Source of the DNA: Odiellus spinosus
Taxonomy: Eukaryota > Arthropoda > Arachnida > Opiliones > Phalangiidae
Length of the DNA stretch: 64,000 nucleotides
Assembly (NCBI GenBank): GCA_963920705.1
Contig: OY987237.1
Location: 12,120,601 to 12,184,600, forward strand
Direction of reading: 5' to 3'
A program made the position numbers and the translations under genes. This document shows positions 1-10,258 of the stretch, in pieces. The notes under the pieces are model-generated. The model saw nothing but the letters and a program-made list of their open reading frames with translations, did not search any database and was not told where the DNA came from. Each line of letters starts with the position of its first letter. Within the stretch, counting starts at the first letter, position 1.

Positions 1-765
1 TTATCAGGAAGCGCAATTTCCACCCCCCTCTCTTTTGAAGTTGATTATTCAAACTCAATAAACGTTTTTGGGTTAGTTTGAAGCCTCAGTTTCAAGGTAA
101 TTCCCATTAAAATTAGGAAACCCCAATGAGAAGTAGTCAGAAAATGCAACTACTTTGAAGCAAAATTTCTGGAACAACATTTTACGATTGGGAAGAATCT
201 ATATCTGGATTTCCTGGAAATTTTAGTCTAAAAACACTTTAAAAACATTGCTGCTCTAAATGACCAATTGCCGCAAAATGTACGCTTATGTTAAAAGCTC
301 AAAATCAATAACTTATATTACACTCTTAAACAATGAAACATCCTTGAAACAATTCGCTACTCTTTAGCTATCGCGTCAATTTAAAACTTAAAAAGGTAAT
401 TGGTTAAATTTATTTATTTATACGCTTCAGAAATGAAGTTTTAAGTACTGGTCTTCAATGTTATAGGTAAGCGATAGTTGCTCTTATAGGAATTTGAGAT
501 ATTTCAAACTATAGACTGTTCAACAAAAGGTGGCACCGTGTTGCTCCGATCTGATTAATCTAAATCGTAATTTCTTCACACTGTTACCATTAGATTTTTT
601 TAAGCATCCGAAGTATGTGTTATTACAGGATTTTAAGTAATGGAAACTTGTACCAATTAGAAGAATAGCCTTTTCACTGAAAACAAGCGCTTCTCTGAGC
701 ATTAATTTAGAACAAGTTAAGGTACCGAAATGGTAATATTTTAATTTTTGTTGATCAAACTATTG
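1..765. other. Left flank, no gene recognised
   Basis: This is AT-rich non-coding-looking sequence. The short open frames in it have no recognisable domain, no credible splice partners and no conserved motif. It lies downstream of the 3' end of the minus-strand coiled-coil gene. Confidence 0.5.
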
Positions 766-771
766 TTTATT
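766..771 (-). promoter_or_regulatory. Candidate poly(A) signal of the coiled-coil gene
   Basis: TTTATT on the plus strand reads AATAAA on the minus strand, about 190 nt downstream of the predicted stop codon at 959-961. It is the first canonical signal seen after the stop; use of the site is inferred. Confidence 0.4.
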
Positions 772-958
772 GTTTTTTTACTCGTTTAAAATATCTGGTG
801 TGAAGAAAGTGAAAACACAAAAAAAAAAAAAAAACTTTTACAATTTGGGGCTGAAAACTCTTCTGAAGAGACCATCTATTTTTCTCTTTATAAATATGGG
901 AATGCACTTTTTAAATTTAACTGTAAACTTATTTAAACTTAGATCAAAAGGAAAAGAT

Positions 959-2893
959 TTAAAAACGGAAGGTGGTGGAATTCTTCGCTGGTTCTTGTTC
1001 ATCTTCCGGAGAAAAAAAGCCAAACATATTCTTAAAATGGTCATTACCACTGGAAGCCTCGTCGCTATTTCTAACTTGAGGAAGAAGATTGTTTTTTTTG
1101 GGTGGGTGATTAAGGGGAATGGGGTTAAAAAGATTAGCGTATGTCACTGTATAGGACTCTACATGGTCAACTCCAATTTTGTGTGGAACCCGACTGGACT
1201 CTGTGGAAGATCCATCAGTGTTGAATGAATTATTGCTACCAGAATTTGGTGTGTCATGGGCTGAATTTTCTGGATATTCTTTGCTAACATTGAGAGCTGT
1301 AAGGTAAACGCTATGCTATTAGAATTTTTAATTCCGCATCTTTAGTTGGTACTTACCTTGCAGGCTTCCTTGAGTTGGTTCGAATTGTATTGGTTGACCA
1401 AGACTAAAGCTTTCATCAGTGGCGCATGATCTTTTGGACTGTTGGGAAATCAATTGATTCGGTTGTGATCTGTTGATTGGTTGGGAAAGACTAAAAGTTT
1501 CATCAGTGGCACATGATCTTTTGGACTGTTGGGAAATCAATTGATTCGGTTGTGATCTGTTAATCGGTTGGGAAAGGCTGGTCTCCATTGGTTGTGATCT
1601 CTTGTTCTGTTGGGAAAAACTAGTTGTCATTGGTTGCGATTTTTTTAACTGTTGGGAAAGGGCAGATTCTATTGGTTGTGATTTGTTTAAATGGTGGGAA
1701 AAGCAGGTCTCCATTGGTTGCGATCCAAAGAGCTGAGGTGAGGTAACAGCCTCATTTGACTGTGATCTGGATGACTGTATGTTTTCTATATGTTGAGTGT
1801 CATTCGATACAAATTTAATTGAGTCTTTTTCAATGTCTTCAATGCCCTTTCGAAAATCTCTTTTATTATCAGAGTGATCAACCGTAAAATATGTAATGCA
1901 AGCTGAGGGACTGCAACTCTGCACTAATGAATCAGTTTGTGAATTTTGGTCGATAGCGAATGATGTAAGATTAGTGCTAACTTTCTCTTGAATCGCAGTG
2001 TTGTTGGCAATGTTTGAATACTTTTGTGAAAGTTGATTAAAAAAATGAGTTACAGTTATGGGGTTAGCTAATGGAATCTTAATAGATTCTGTATTAGTGG
2101 TGAACCTATCGAGGTAGTTCTCGGATTGTACTGTGTCATACGTGGGTTCAGGGAAGAAAGAATTTGTGTTAGAGACCTGGAGCGAATTTTTGTTTGATGA
2201 ATATACTCCATTAAGAAACAAAATCTCTGATTTTAGCTTTGCCGCTACTTTTTCTAAGTTGATGCTTTCTAGTTTGTTCTTAGCTATCTCAACAACCAAC
2301 AGATTAAAGTTTTGTAGTATAATATTGGTTGGGATAACTCCGTCCTTCCTCTTTTTAATCGAATCCCTTTGAAAACGAAAGAATTCTGCTTGGCGTTCTT
2401 TAAGATTCCTTTCTAAATTTGCAATAAGTTTTTCATTCTCTTTCAACATTCTCTCTTGATCTTCGAGCTTCCTAACCCAAGGTTGCATTAAAGGATGATC
2501 CTTACGCTTTTTTAGTATTTCGCTAATCTTAACAACTTGAGCTTCTTGAATTTTTCTATTCTCCTTAACCCTTGCAAAATTTCTTTTGAATTTGGCTTTG
2601 GCTCGCTCTTCATTCTCACGCAGGAAAATAGTTATTTTTTCAAGGGCTTCATACTTTGTACTGTCAGATTCCAACAGTTGTTTTCTTAGCATAACTTCTT
2701 CTTCCTTTGCAGCGATTTGCCCATTCAGCATTTTTAACTCTTCATTTAAAGCATTATTTTCATTTTCTAATAACTTTGATTTATAAATGCACTTTTCATA
2801 ATAAATCTTGTTTCTTAGCATGGATAAGGTTACTGCCTCTTCAAAACTGCATAGTTTATCCATTTCGAAATGATCTTCGTTTTTCTCGGCCAT
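959..2893 (-). CDS. Coiled-coil protein with SQP repeats, two exons, 624 aa
   Basis: Exons are 2893-1357 and 1296-959, with a 60-nt intron. The donor is CAAG|GTAAGT and the acceptor TTACAG|CTCTC; the split codon gives Ala and the frame stays open to TAA at 959-961. The start ATG at 2893 has the context AAAATGGC and is preceded by an in-frame TAA. Residues about 15-245 are mostly charged heptad-like helix, with a break near HPLMQPW and a second short helical segment after a VIPTN motif. Residues about 380-510 are Ser/Gln-rich and carry a repeated SQP box, including a 29-residue unit present twice in tandem (87-bp direct repeat). The C-terminus has short aromatic motifs (MFGFF, TTFRF). There is no catalytic domain, signal peptide or membrane segment. 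The order of features (N-terminal coiled coil, disordered Ser-rich middle, C-terminal Phe/Gly motifs) recalls the synaptonemal-complex protein SIX6OS1, but identity is low and the assignment is only a hypothesis. The gene model itself is solid. Confidence 0.8.
1387..1566 (-). repeat. 87-bp coding tandem repeat (two copies)
   Basis: Two near-identical 87-bp copies, for example the box CTTTTGGACTGTTGGG at 1431 and again at 1518, encode a duplicated 29-residue unit containing QLISQQSKRS. The length is a multiple of three, so the reading frame is kept. Shorter degenerate SQP units lie upstream in the protein, suggesting growth by unequal exchange. Confidence 0.85.
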
Positions 2894-3301
2894 TTTAGTC
2901 TAACCAAGCTCGGCAATGAGATTTGCTTGTGATATGTGATAGTATCAAGAATTCATTCACGAACCTGAATGTCTTTTCTTTATTGTATTTGTTCAACTTG
3001 AAAAAAGAAACATATCACGCCGGGTTTACCGCCAATTTATTTAAAATGAAAACATAGAGCATCTGTCCAGTCGTGGAGACAGGAGACTGCAAAGTAGTAC
3101 AAGTAGTGTCGAATTTTTACGAGCCTTTGGTGAAATTGGAGTGAGAGCCTAGTCAACATGCACGCCACTGTTTACTTGTAAAGTGGCCTTGTGTAAATGA
3201 TAATTTTGGCTCAGCAAAATTGGCACCATGGCAAGCTTGCGGCCGATTAACTAGTTCCCCCACCCCGACTTGCTCCTGTGGAGCTCTTGATGGAAAAAAT
3301 C

Positions 3302-3334
<33 letters not shown>

Positions 3335-3480
3335 CAAGGGATATGGAACTTCATCGTAAACGCAATATCCCTGTCAATTCAAGTGTAACTTTAAGTTTTG
3401 TTTGTTCATTATAAGTTTCGAGTTAAAACTAAAACAAACAAAAAATCCAAAAAAGACCTAGAGGGTTTACAAAATACTTA
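2894..3480. other. Upstream flank of the coiled-coil gene, poly(A) tract
   Basis: Non-coding sequence 5' of the minus-strand gene. It contains an A tract of about 29 nt near 3303-3332. From 3352 it holds the first copy of a roughly 130-bp segment that recurs from 3911. No promoter element can be named with confidence. Confidence 0.5.
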
Positions 3481-3489
3481 AAATTATTT

Positions 3490-3665
3490 TATTTTCAAAG
3501 CCTGTTTTTTAAGGGGCGTTTTATTTTCAAAGCCTGTTTAAAAGGGCGTTTTATTTTCAAAGCCTGTTTAAAAGGGCGTTTTATTTTCAAAGCCTGTGTA
3601 AAAGGGCGTTTTATTTTCAAAGCCTGTTTTAAGGGGCGTTTTATTTTAGAGCCTTTATCACGGGT
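3490..3665 (+). repeat. 30-bp tandem repeat, first patch
   Basis: About five copies of a unit built from GGGCGTTTTATTTTCAAAGC followed by CTGTTTAAAA, with exact 30-bp spacing between most GGGCG boxes. Open frames across it are artefacts of a period divisible by three. Confidence 0.9.
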
Positions 3666-3682
3666 CGTTTTATTTAATTTCA

Positions 3683-3868
3683 AGGGCTGGTTTATTTATT
3701 TTCAAGGGGTATTTTATTTATTTTCAAGGGGTGTTTTGTTTATTTTCAAGGGGTGTTTTATTTATTTTCAAGGGGTGTTTTATTTATTTTCAAGGGGTGT
3801 TTTATTTATTTTCAAGGGGTGTTTTATTTATTTTAAAGGGCTGTTTTATTTATTTTCAAGGGGTGAGT
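3683..3868 (+). repeat. 22-bp tandem repeat
   Basis: About eight copies of a 22-bp unit combining TTTTCAAGGGGTG and TTTTATTTA. It is clearly related to the 30-bp unit before it (shared GTTTTATTT and TTTTCAA) and to the 23-bp array that follows further right. Confidence 0.9.
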
Positions 3869-4043
3869 GAAATATAATCTAAACCCATCCCTTTGGAAGC
3901 CGAAAATGTTCATCGTAAACGCAATATCCAGAGTCAATTCAAGTGTAAGTTTTTGTTTGTTCATTATAAGTTTCGAGTGAAAACTAAAACAAACAAAAAA
4001 TCCAAAAAAGACCTAGAGGGCACCCCTTACAAAATACTAAAAA

Positions 4044-4490
4044 AAAAAGGGGGCGTTTTATTTTCAAAGCCTGTTTAAAAGGGCGTTTTATTTTCAAAGC
4101 CTGTTTAAAAGGGCGTTTTATTTTCAAAGCCTGTTTAAAAGGGCGTTTTATTTTCAAAGCCTGTTTAAAAGGGCGTTTTATTTTCAAAGCCTGATTTAAG
4201 GGGCATTTTATTTTCACAGCCTGTTTTAAGGGGCATTTTATTTTCACAGCCTGTTTCACGGGGCGTTTTATTTTAGAGCCTTTATCACGGGTCGTTTTAT
4301 TTTCAAGGTATGTTTAGAGGAGTGTTTTGTTTTCAAGGCCGTTTCAAGGGGTAAACTTGTTTTCAAGGCCGGTTTCAAGGGGTGTTTTGTTTTAAAGGCC
4401 GGTTTCAAGGAGTGTTTTGTTTTATAGGCCGGTTTTAAGAGGTGTTTTGTTTTCAAGGTCGGTTTCAAGGGGTGTCTTGTTTTCAAGGGG
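4044..4490 (+). repeat. 30-bp tandem repeat, second patch with divergent subfamily
   Basis: Six to seven units of the GGGCGTTTTATTTTCAAAGC family at exact 30-bp steps are followed by five or six units of a diverged subfamily with GTGTTTTGTTTTCAAGGC and GGTTTCAAGG. The array then shortens to 23-bp units at about 4490. Confidence 0.88.
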
Positions 4491-6007
4491 TGTTTTATTT
4501 TAATTTCAAGGGGTGTTTTATTTTAATTTCAAGGGGTGTTTTATTTTAATTTCAAGGGGTGTTTTATTTTAATTTCAAGGGGTGTTTTATTTTAATTTCA
4601 AGGGGTGTTTTATTTTAATTTCAAGGGGTGTTTTATTTTAATTTCAAGGGGTGTTTTATTTTAATTTCAAGGGGTGTTTTATTTTAATTTCAAGGGGTGT
4701 TTTATTTTAATTTCAAGGGGTGTTTTATTTTAATTTCAAGGGGTGTTTTATTTTAATTTCAAGGGGTGTTTTATTTTAATTTCAAGGGGTGTTTTATTTT
4801 AATTTCAAGGGGTGTTTTATTTTAATTTCAAGGGGTGTTTTATTTTAATTTCAAGGGGTGTTTTATTTTAATTTCAAGGGGTGTTTTATTTTAATTTCAA
4901 GGGGTGTTTTATTTTAATTTCTAGGGGTGTTTTATTTTAATTTCTAGGGGTGTTTTATTTTAATTTCTAGGGGTGTTTTATTTTAATTTCTAGGGGTGTT
5001 TTATTTTAATTTCTAGGGGTGTTTTATTTTAATTTCTAGGGGTGTTTTATTTTAATTTCAAGGGGTGTTTTATTTTAATTTCAAGGGGTGTTTTATTTTA
5101 ATTTCAAGGGGTGTTTTATTTTAATTTCAAGGGGTGTTTTATTTTAATTTCAAGGGGTGTTTTATTTTAATTTCAAGGGGTGTTTTATTTTAATTTCAAG
5201 GGGTGTTTTATTTTAATTTCAAGGGGTGTTTTATTTTAATTTCAAGGGGTGTTTTATTTTAATTTCAAGGGGTGTTTTATTTTAATTTCAAGGGGTGTTT
5301 TATTTTAATTTCAAGGGGTGTTTTATTTTAATTTCAAGGGGTGTTTTATTTTAATTTCAAGGGGTGTTTTATTTTAATTTCAAGGGGTGTTTTATTTTAA
5401 TTTCAAGGGGTGTTTTATTTTAATTTCAAGGGGTGTTTTATTTTAATTTCAAGGGGTGTTTTATTTTAATTTCAAGGGGTGTTTTATTTTAATTTCAAGG
5501 GGTGTTTTATTTTAATTTCAAGGGGTGTTTTATTTTAATTTCAAGGGGTGTTTTATTTTAATTTCAAGGGGTGTTTTATTTTAATTTCAAGGGGTGTTTT
5601 ATTTTAATTTCAAGGGGTGTTTTATTTTAATTTCAAGGGGTCTTTTATTTTAATTTCAAGGGGTCTTTTATTTTAATTTCAATGGGTCTTTTATTTTAAT
5701 TTCAAGGGGTCTTTTATTTTAATTTCAAGGGGTCTTTTATTTTAATTTCAAGGGGTCTTTTATTTTAATTTCAAGGGGTCTTTTATTTTAATTTCAAGGG
5801 GTCTTTTATTTTAATTTCAAGGGGTCTTTTATTTTAATTTCAAGGGGTCTTTTATTTTAATTTCAAGGGGTCTTTTATTTTAATTTCAAGGGGTCTTTTA
5901 TTTTAATTTCAAGGGGTCTTTTATTTTAATTTCAAGGGGTCTTTTATTTTAATTTCAAGGGGTCTTTTATTTTAATTTCAAGGGGTGTTTTATTTTAATT
6001 TCAAGGG
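4487..6007 (+). repeat. 23-bp satellite array, about 66 copies
   Basis: The unit is CAAGGGGTGTTTTATTTTAA followed by TTT, with 23-bp spacing (for example CAAGGGG at 4507 and 4530). It is extremely homogeneous. Two sharp variant blocks occur: CTAGGGG units at about 4920-5045 and GGGGTC units at about 5640-5975. The last unit runs directly into the first 32-bp units at about 6007. Confidence 0.97.
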
Positions 6008-9000
6008 GTGTATTTACCCGTCGGTCGTTTTTACAGGGGGTGTATTTACCCGTCGGTCGTTTTTACAGGGGGTGTATTTACCCGTCGGTCGTTTTTACAG
6101 GGGGTGTATCTATCGATCGGTCGTTTTTACAGGGGGTGTATCTATCGATCGGTCGTTTTTACAGGGGGTGTATTTATCGATCGGTCGTTTTTACAGGGGG
6201 TATATTTATCGATCGGTCGTTTTTACAGGGGGTGTATTTATCGATCGGTCGTTTTTACAGGGGGTGTATTTATCGATCGGTCGTTTTTACAGGGGGTGTA
6301 TTTATCGATCGGTCGTTTTTACAGGGGGTGTATTTATCGATCGGTCGTTTTTACAGGGGGTGTATTTATCGATCGGTCGTTTTTACAGGGGGTGTATCTA
6401 TCGATCGGTCGTTTTTACAGGGGGTGTATCTATCGATCGGTCGTTTTTACAGGGGTGTATCTATCGATCGGTCGTTTTTACAGGGGGTGTATCTATCGAT
6501 CGGTCGTTTTTACAGGGGGTGTATCTATCGATCGGTCGTTTTTACAGGGGGTGTATCTATCGATCGGTCGTTTTTACAGGGGGTGTATTTATCGATCGGT
6601 CGTTTTTACAGGGGGTGTATTTATCGATCGGTCGTTTTTACAGGGGGTGTATTTATCGATCGGTCGTTTTTACAGGGGGTGTATTTATCGATCGGTCGTT
6701 TTTACAGGGGGTGTATTTATCGATCGGTCGTTTTTACAGGGGGTGTATTTATCGATCGGTCGTTTTTACAGGGGGTGTATCTATCGATCGGTCGTTTTTA
6801 CAGGGGGTGTATTTATCGATCGGTCGTTTTTGCAGGGGGATTATTTATCGATCGGTCGTTTTTGCAGGGGGTGTATTTATCGATCGGTCGTTTTTGCAGG
6901 GGGTGTATTTATCGATCGGTCGTTTTTGCAGGGGGTGTATTTATCGATCGGTCGTTTTTACAGGGGGTGTATTTATCGATCGGTCGTTTTTACAGGGGGT
7001 GTATCTATCGATCGGTCGTTTTTACAAGGGGTGTATTTATCGATCGGTCGCTTTTACAGGGGGTGTATTTATCGATCGGTCGTTTTTACAGGGGGTGTAT
7101 TTTTCGATCGGTCGTTTTTACAGGGGGTGTATTTATCGATCGGTTGTTTTTACAGGGGGTGTATTTATCGATCGGTCGTTTTTACAGAGGGTGTATTTAT
7201 GGATCGGTCGTTTTTACAGGGGGTGTATTTATCGATCGGTCGTTTTTACAGGGGGTGTATTTATCGATCGGTCGTTTTTACAGGGGGTGTATTTTTCGAT
7301 CGGTCGTTTTTACAGGGGGTGTATTTTTCGATCGGTCGTTTTTACAGGGGGTGTATTTATCGATCGGTCGTTTTTACAGGGGGTGTATTTATCGATCGGT
7401 CGTTTTTACAGGGGGTGTATTTATCGATCGGTCGTTTTTACAGGGGGTGTATTTATCGATCGGTCGTTTTTACAGGGGGTGTATTTATCGATCGGTCGTT
7501 TTTACAGGGGGTGTATTTATCGATCGGTCGTTTTTAATGGGGGTGTATTTATCTATCGGTCGTTTTTACAGGGGGTGTATTTATCGATCGGTCGTTTTTA
7601 CAGGGGGTGTATTTATCGATCGGTCGTTTTTACAGGGGGTGTATTTATCGATCGGTCTTTTTTACAGGGGGTGTATTTATCGATCGGTCGTTTTTACAGG
7701 GGGTGTATTTATCGATCGGTCGTTTTTACAGGGGGTGTATTTATCGATCGGTCGTTTTTACAGGGGGTGTATTTATCGATCGGTCGTTTTTACAGGGGGT
7801 GTATCTATCGATCGGTCGTTTTTACAGGGGGTGTATTTATCGATCGGTCGTTTTTACAGGGGTGTATTTATCGATCGGTCGTTTTTACAGGGGGTGTATT
7901 TATCGATCGGTCGTTTTTACAGGGGGTGTATCTATCGATCGGTCGTTTTTACAGGGGGTGTATCTATCGATCGGTCGTTTTTACAGGGGTGTATTTATCG
8001 ATCGGTCGGTTTTACAGGGGGTATATTTATCGATCGGTCGTTTTTACAGGGGGTGTATTTATCGATCGGTCGTTTTTACAGGGGGTGTATTTATCGATCG
8101 GTCGTTTTTACAGGGGGTGTATTTATCGATCGGTCGTTTTTACAGGGGGTGTATTTATCGATCGGTCGTTTTTACAGGGGGTGTATCTATCGATCGGTCG
8201 TTTTTACAGGGGGTGTATTTATCGATCGGTCGTTTTTGCAGGGGGTGTATTTATCGATCGGTCGTTTTGGCAGGGGGTGTATTTATCGATCGGTCGTTTT
8301 TGCAGGGGGTGTATTTATCGATCGGTCGTTTTTGCAGGGGGATTATTTATCGATCGGTCGTTTTGCAGGGGGTGTATTTATCGATCGGTCGTTTTTGCAG
8401 GGGGATTATTTATCGATCGGTCGTTTTTGCAGGGGGTGTATTTATCGATCGGTCGTTTTTGCAGGGGGTGTATTTATCGATCGGTCGTTTTTACAGGGGG
8501 TGTATTTATCGATCGGTCGTTTTTACAGGGGGTGTATCTATCGATCGGTCGTTTTTACAGGGTGTGTATTTATCGATCGGTCGCTTTTACAGGGGGTGTA
8601 TTTATCGATCGGTCGTTTTTACAGGGGGTGTATTTTTCGATCGGTCGTTTTTACAGGGGGTGTATTTATCGATCGGTCGTTTTTACAGGGGGTGTATTTA
8701 TCGATCGGTCGTTTTTTCAGGGGGTGTATTTATCGATCGGTCGTTTTTACAGAGGGTGTATTTATCGATCGGTCGTTTTTACAGGGGGTGTATTTATCGA
8801 TCGGTCGTTTTTACAGGGGGTGTATTTATCGATCGGTCGTTTTTACAGGGGTGTATTTTTCGATCGGTCGTTTTTACAGGGGGTGTATTTATCGATCGGT
8901 CGTTTTTACAGGGGGTGTATTTATCGATCGGTCGTTTTTACAGGGGGTGTATTTATCGATCGGTCGTTTTTACAGGGGGTGTATTTATCGATCGGTCGTT

Positions 9001-10251
9001 TTTACAGGGGGTGTATTTATCGATCGGTCGTTTTTACAGGGGGTGTATTTATCGATCGGTCGTTTTTACAGGGGGTGTATTTATCGATCGGTCGTTTTTA
9101 CAGGGGGTGTATTTATCGATCGGTCGTTTTTACAGGGGGTGTATTTATCGATCGGTCGTTTTTACAGGGGGTGTATTTATCGATCGGTCGTTTTTACAGG
9201 GGGTGTATTTATCGATCGGTCGTTTTTACAGGGGGTGTATTTATCGATCGGTCGTTTTTACAGGGGGTGTATTTATCGATCGGTCGTTTTTACAGGGGGT
9301 GTATTTATCGATCGGTCGTTTTTACAGGGGGTGTATTTATCGATCGGTCGTTTTTACAGGGGGTGTATTTATCGATCGGTCGTTTTTACAGGGGGTGTAT
9401 CTATCGATCGGTTGTTTTTACAGGGGGTGTATTTATCGATCGGTCGTTTTTACAGGGGTGTATTTATCGATCGGTCGTTTTTAAAGGGGGTGTATTTATC
9501 GATCGGTCGTTTTTACAGGGGGTGTATCTATCGATCGGTCGTTTTAACAGGGGGTGTATTTATCGATCGGTCGTTTTTGCAGGGGGTGTATTTATCGATC
9601 GGTCGTTTTTGCAGGGGGTGTATTTATCGATCGGTCGTTTTTGCAGGGGGTGTATTTATCGATCGGTCGTTTTTACAGGGGGTGTATTTATCGATCGGTC
9701 GTTTTTACAGGGGGTGTATCTATCGATCGGTCGTTTTTACAAGGGGTGTATTTATCGATCGGTCGTTTTTACAGGGGGTGTATTTATCGAATGGTCGTTT
9801 TTACAGGGGGTGTATTTTTCGATCAGTCGTTTTTACAGGGGGTGTATTTATCGATCGGTCGTTTTTACAGGGGGTGTATTTATCGATCGGTCGTTTTTAC
9901 AGGGGGTTTATTTTTCGATCGGTCGTTTTTACAGGGGGTGTATTTTTCGATCGGTCGTTTTTACAGGGGATGTATTTATCGATCGGTCGTTTTTACAGGG
10001 GGTGTATTTATCGATCGGTCGTTTTTACAGGGGGTGTATTTATCGATCGGTCGTTTTTACAAGGGGTGTATTTATCGATCGGTCGTTTTTACAGGGGGTG
10101 TATTTATCGATCGGTCGTTTTTACAGGGGGTGTATTTATCGATCGGTCGTTTTTACAGGGGTTGTATTTATCGATCGGTCGTTTTTACAGGGGGTGTATT
10201 TATCGATCGGTCGTTTTTACAGGGGGTGTATTTATCGATCGGTCGTTTTTA
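6007..10251 (+). repeat. 32-bp satellite, left arm (about 130 copies, G-rich strand on plus)
   Basis: The unit is TTTTTACAGGGGGTGT followed by ATTTATCGATCGGTCG; successive CGATCGG boxes are 32 bp apart, with occasional 31-bp units that have one G fewer. The first three units carry ACCCGTCGG in place of ATCGATCGG and look transitional. Variant units (TTTTTGCAGG, GGGGGATTATT, TATTTTTCGAT, TCGCTTTTAC) recur in the same order about 1,533 bp apart (7050 and 8583; 7099 and 8632) and again about 1,182 bp later, showing a higher-order repeat. No stop codon exists in the unit in any plus-strand frame, so frames of over 1,400 codons occur by construction. I do not regard these as genes. Confidence 0.98.
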
Positions 10252-10258
10252 CAGGGGG
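10252..10258. other. Inversion centre of the 32-bp satellite
   Basis: The left arm ends ...GGTCGTTTTTA at 10251, a 7-base spacer CAGGGGG follows, and the right arm begins TAAAAACGACCGATCGATAG at 10259. Every unit to the left is in one orientation and every unit to the right in the other. Next to the spacer the first 32-bp units of the two arms are reverse complements with a single mismatch. Confidence 0.97.

Larger units (their letters stand above)
3352..4040. repeat. Direct duplication flanking the first satellite patch, offset 559 bp
   Basis: The segment beginning CATCGTAAACGCAATATCC at 3352 recurs at 3911 with few changes, including the stretch ATAAGTTTCGAGT and the run AAAACAAACAAAAAATCC. 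Each copy is followed directly by 30-bp satellite units. The arrangement looks like duplication of a flank plus its array. Confidence 0.85.

Noticed and set aside
770-1228. 152-codon plus-strand frame
   Set aside because: It is antisense to the last exon of the coiled-coil gene, which has proper splice sites. The plus-strand frame has Lys-rich low complexity and no domain.
3495-4486. Minus-strand Lys-rich frames in the left satellites
   Set aside because: They are translations of the 30-bp repeat, whose period is a multiple of three.
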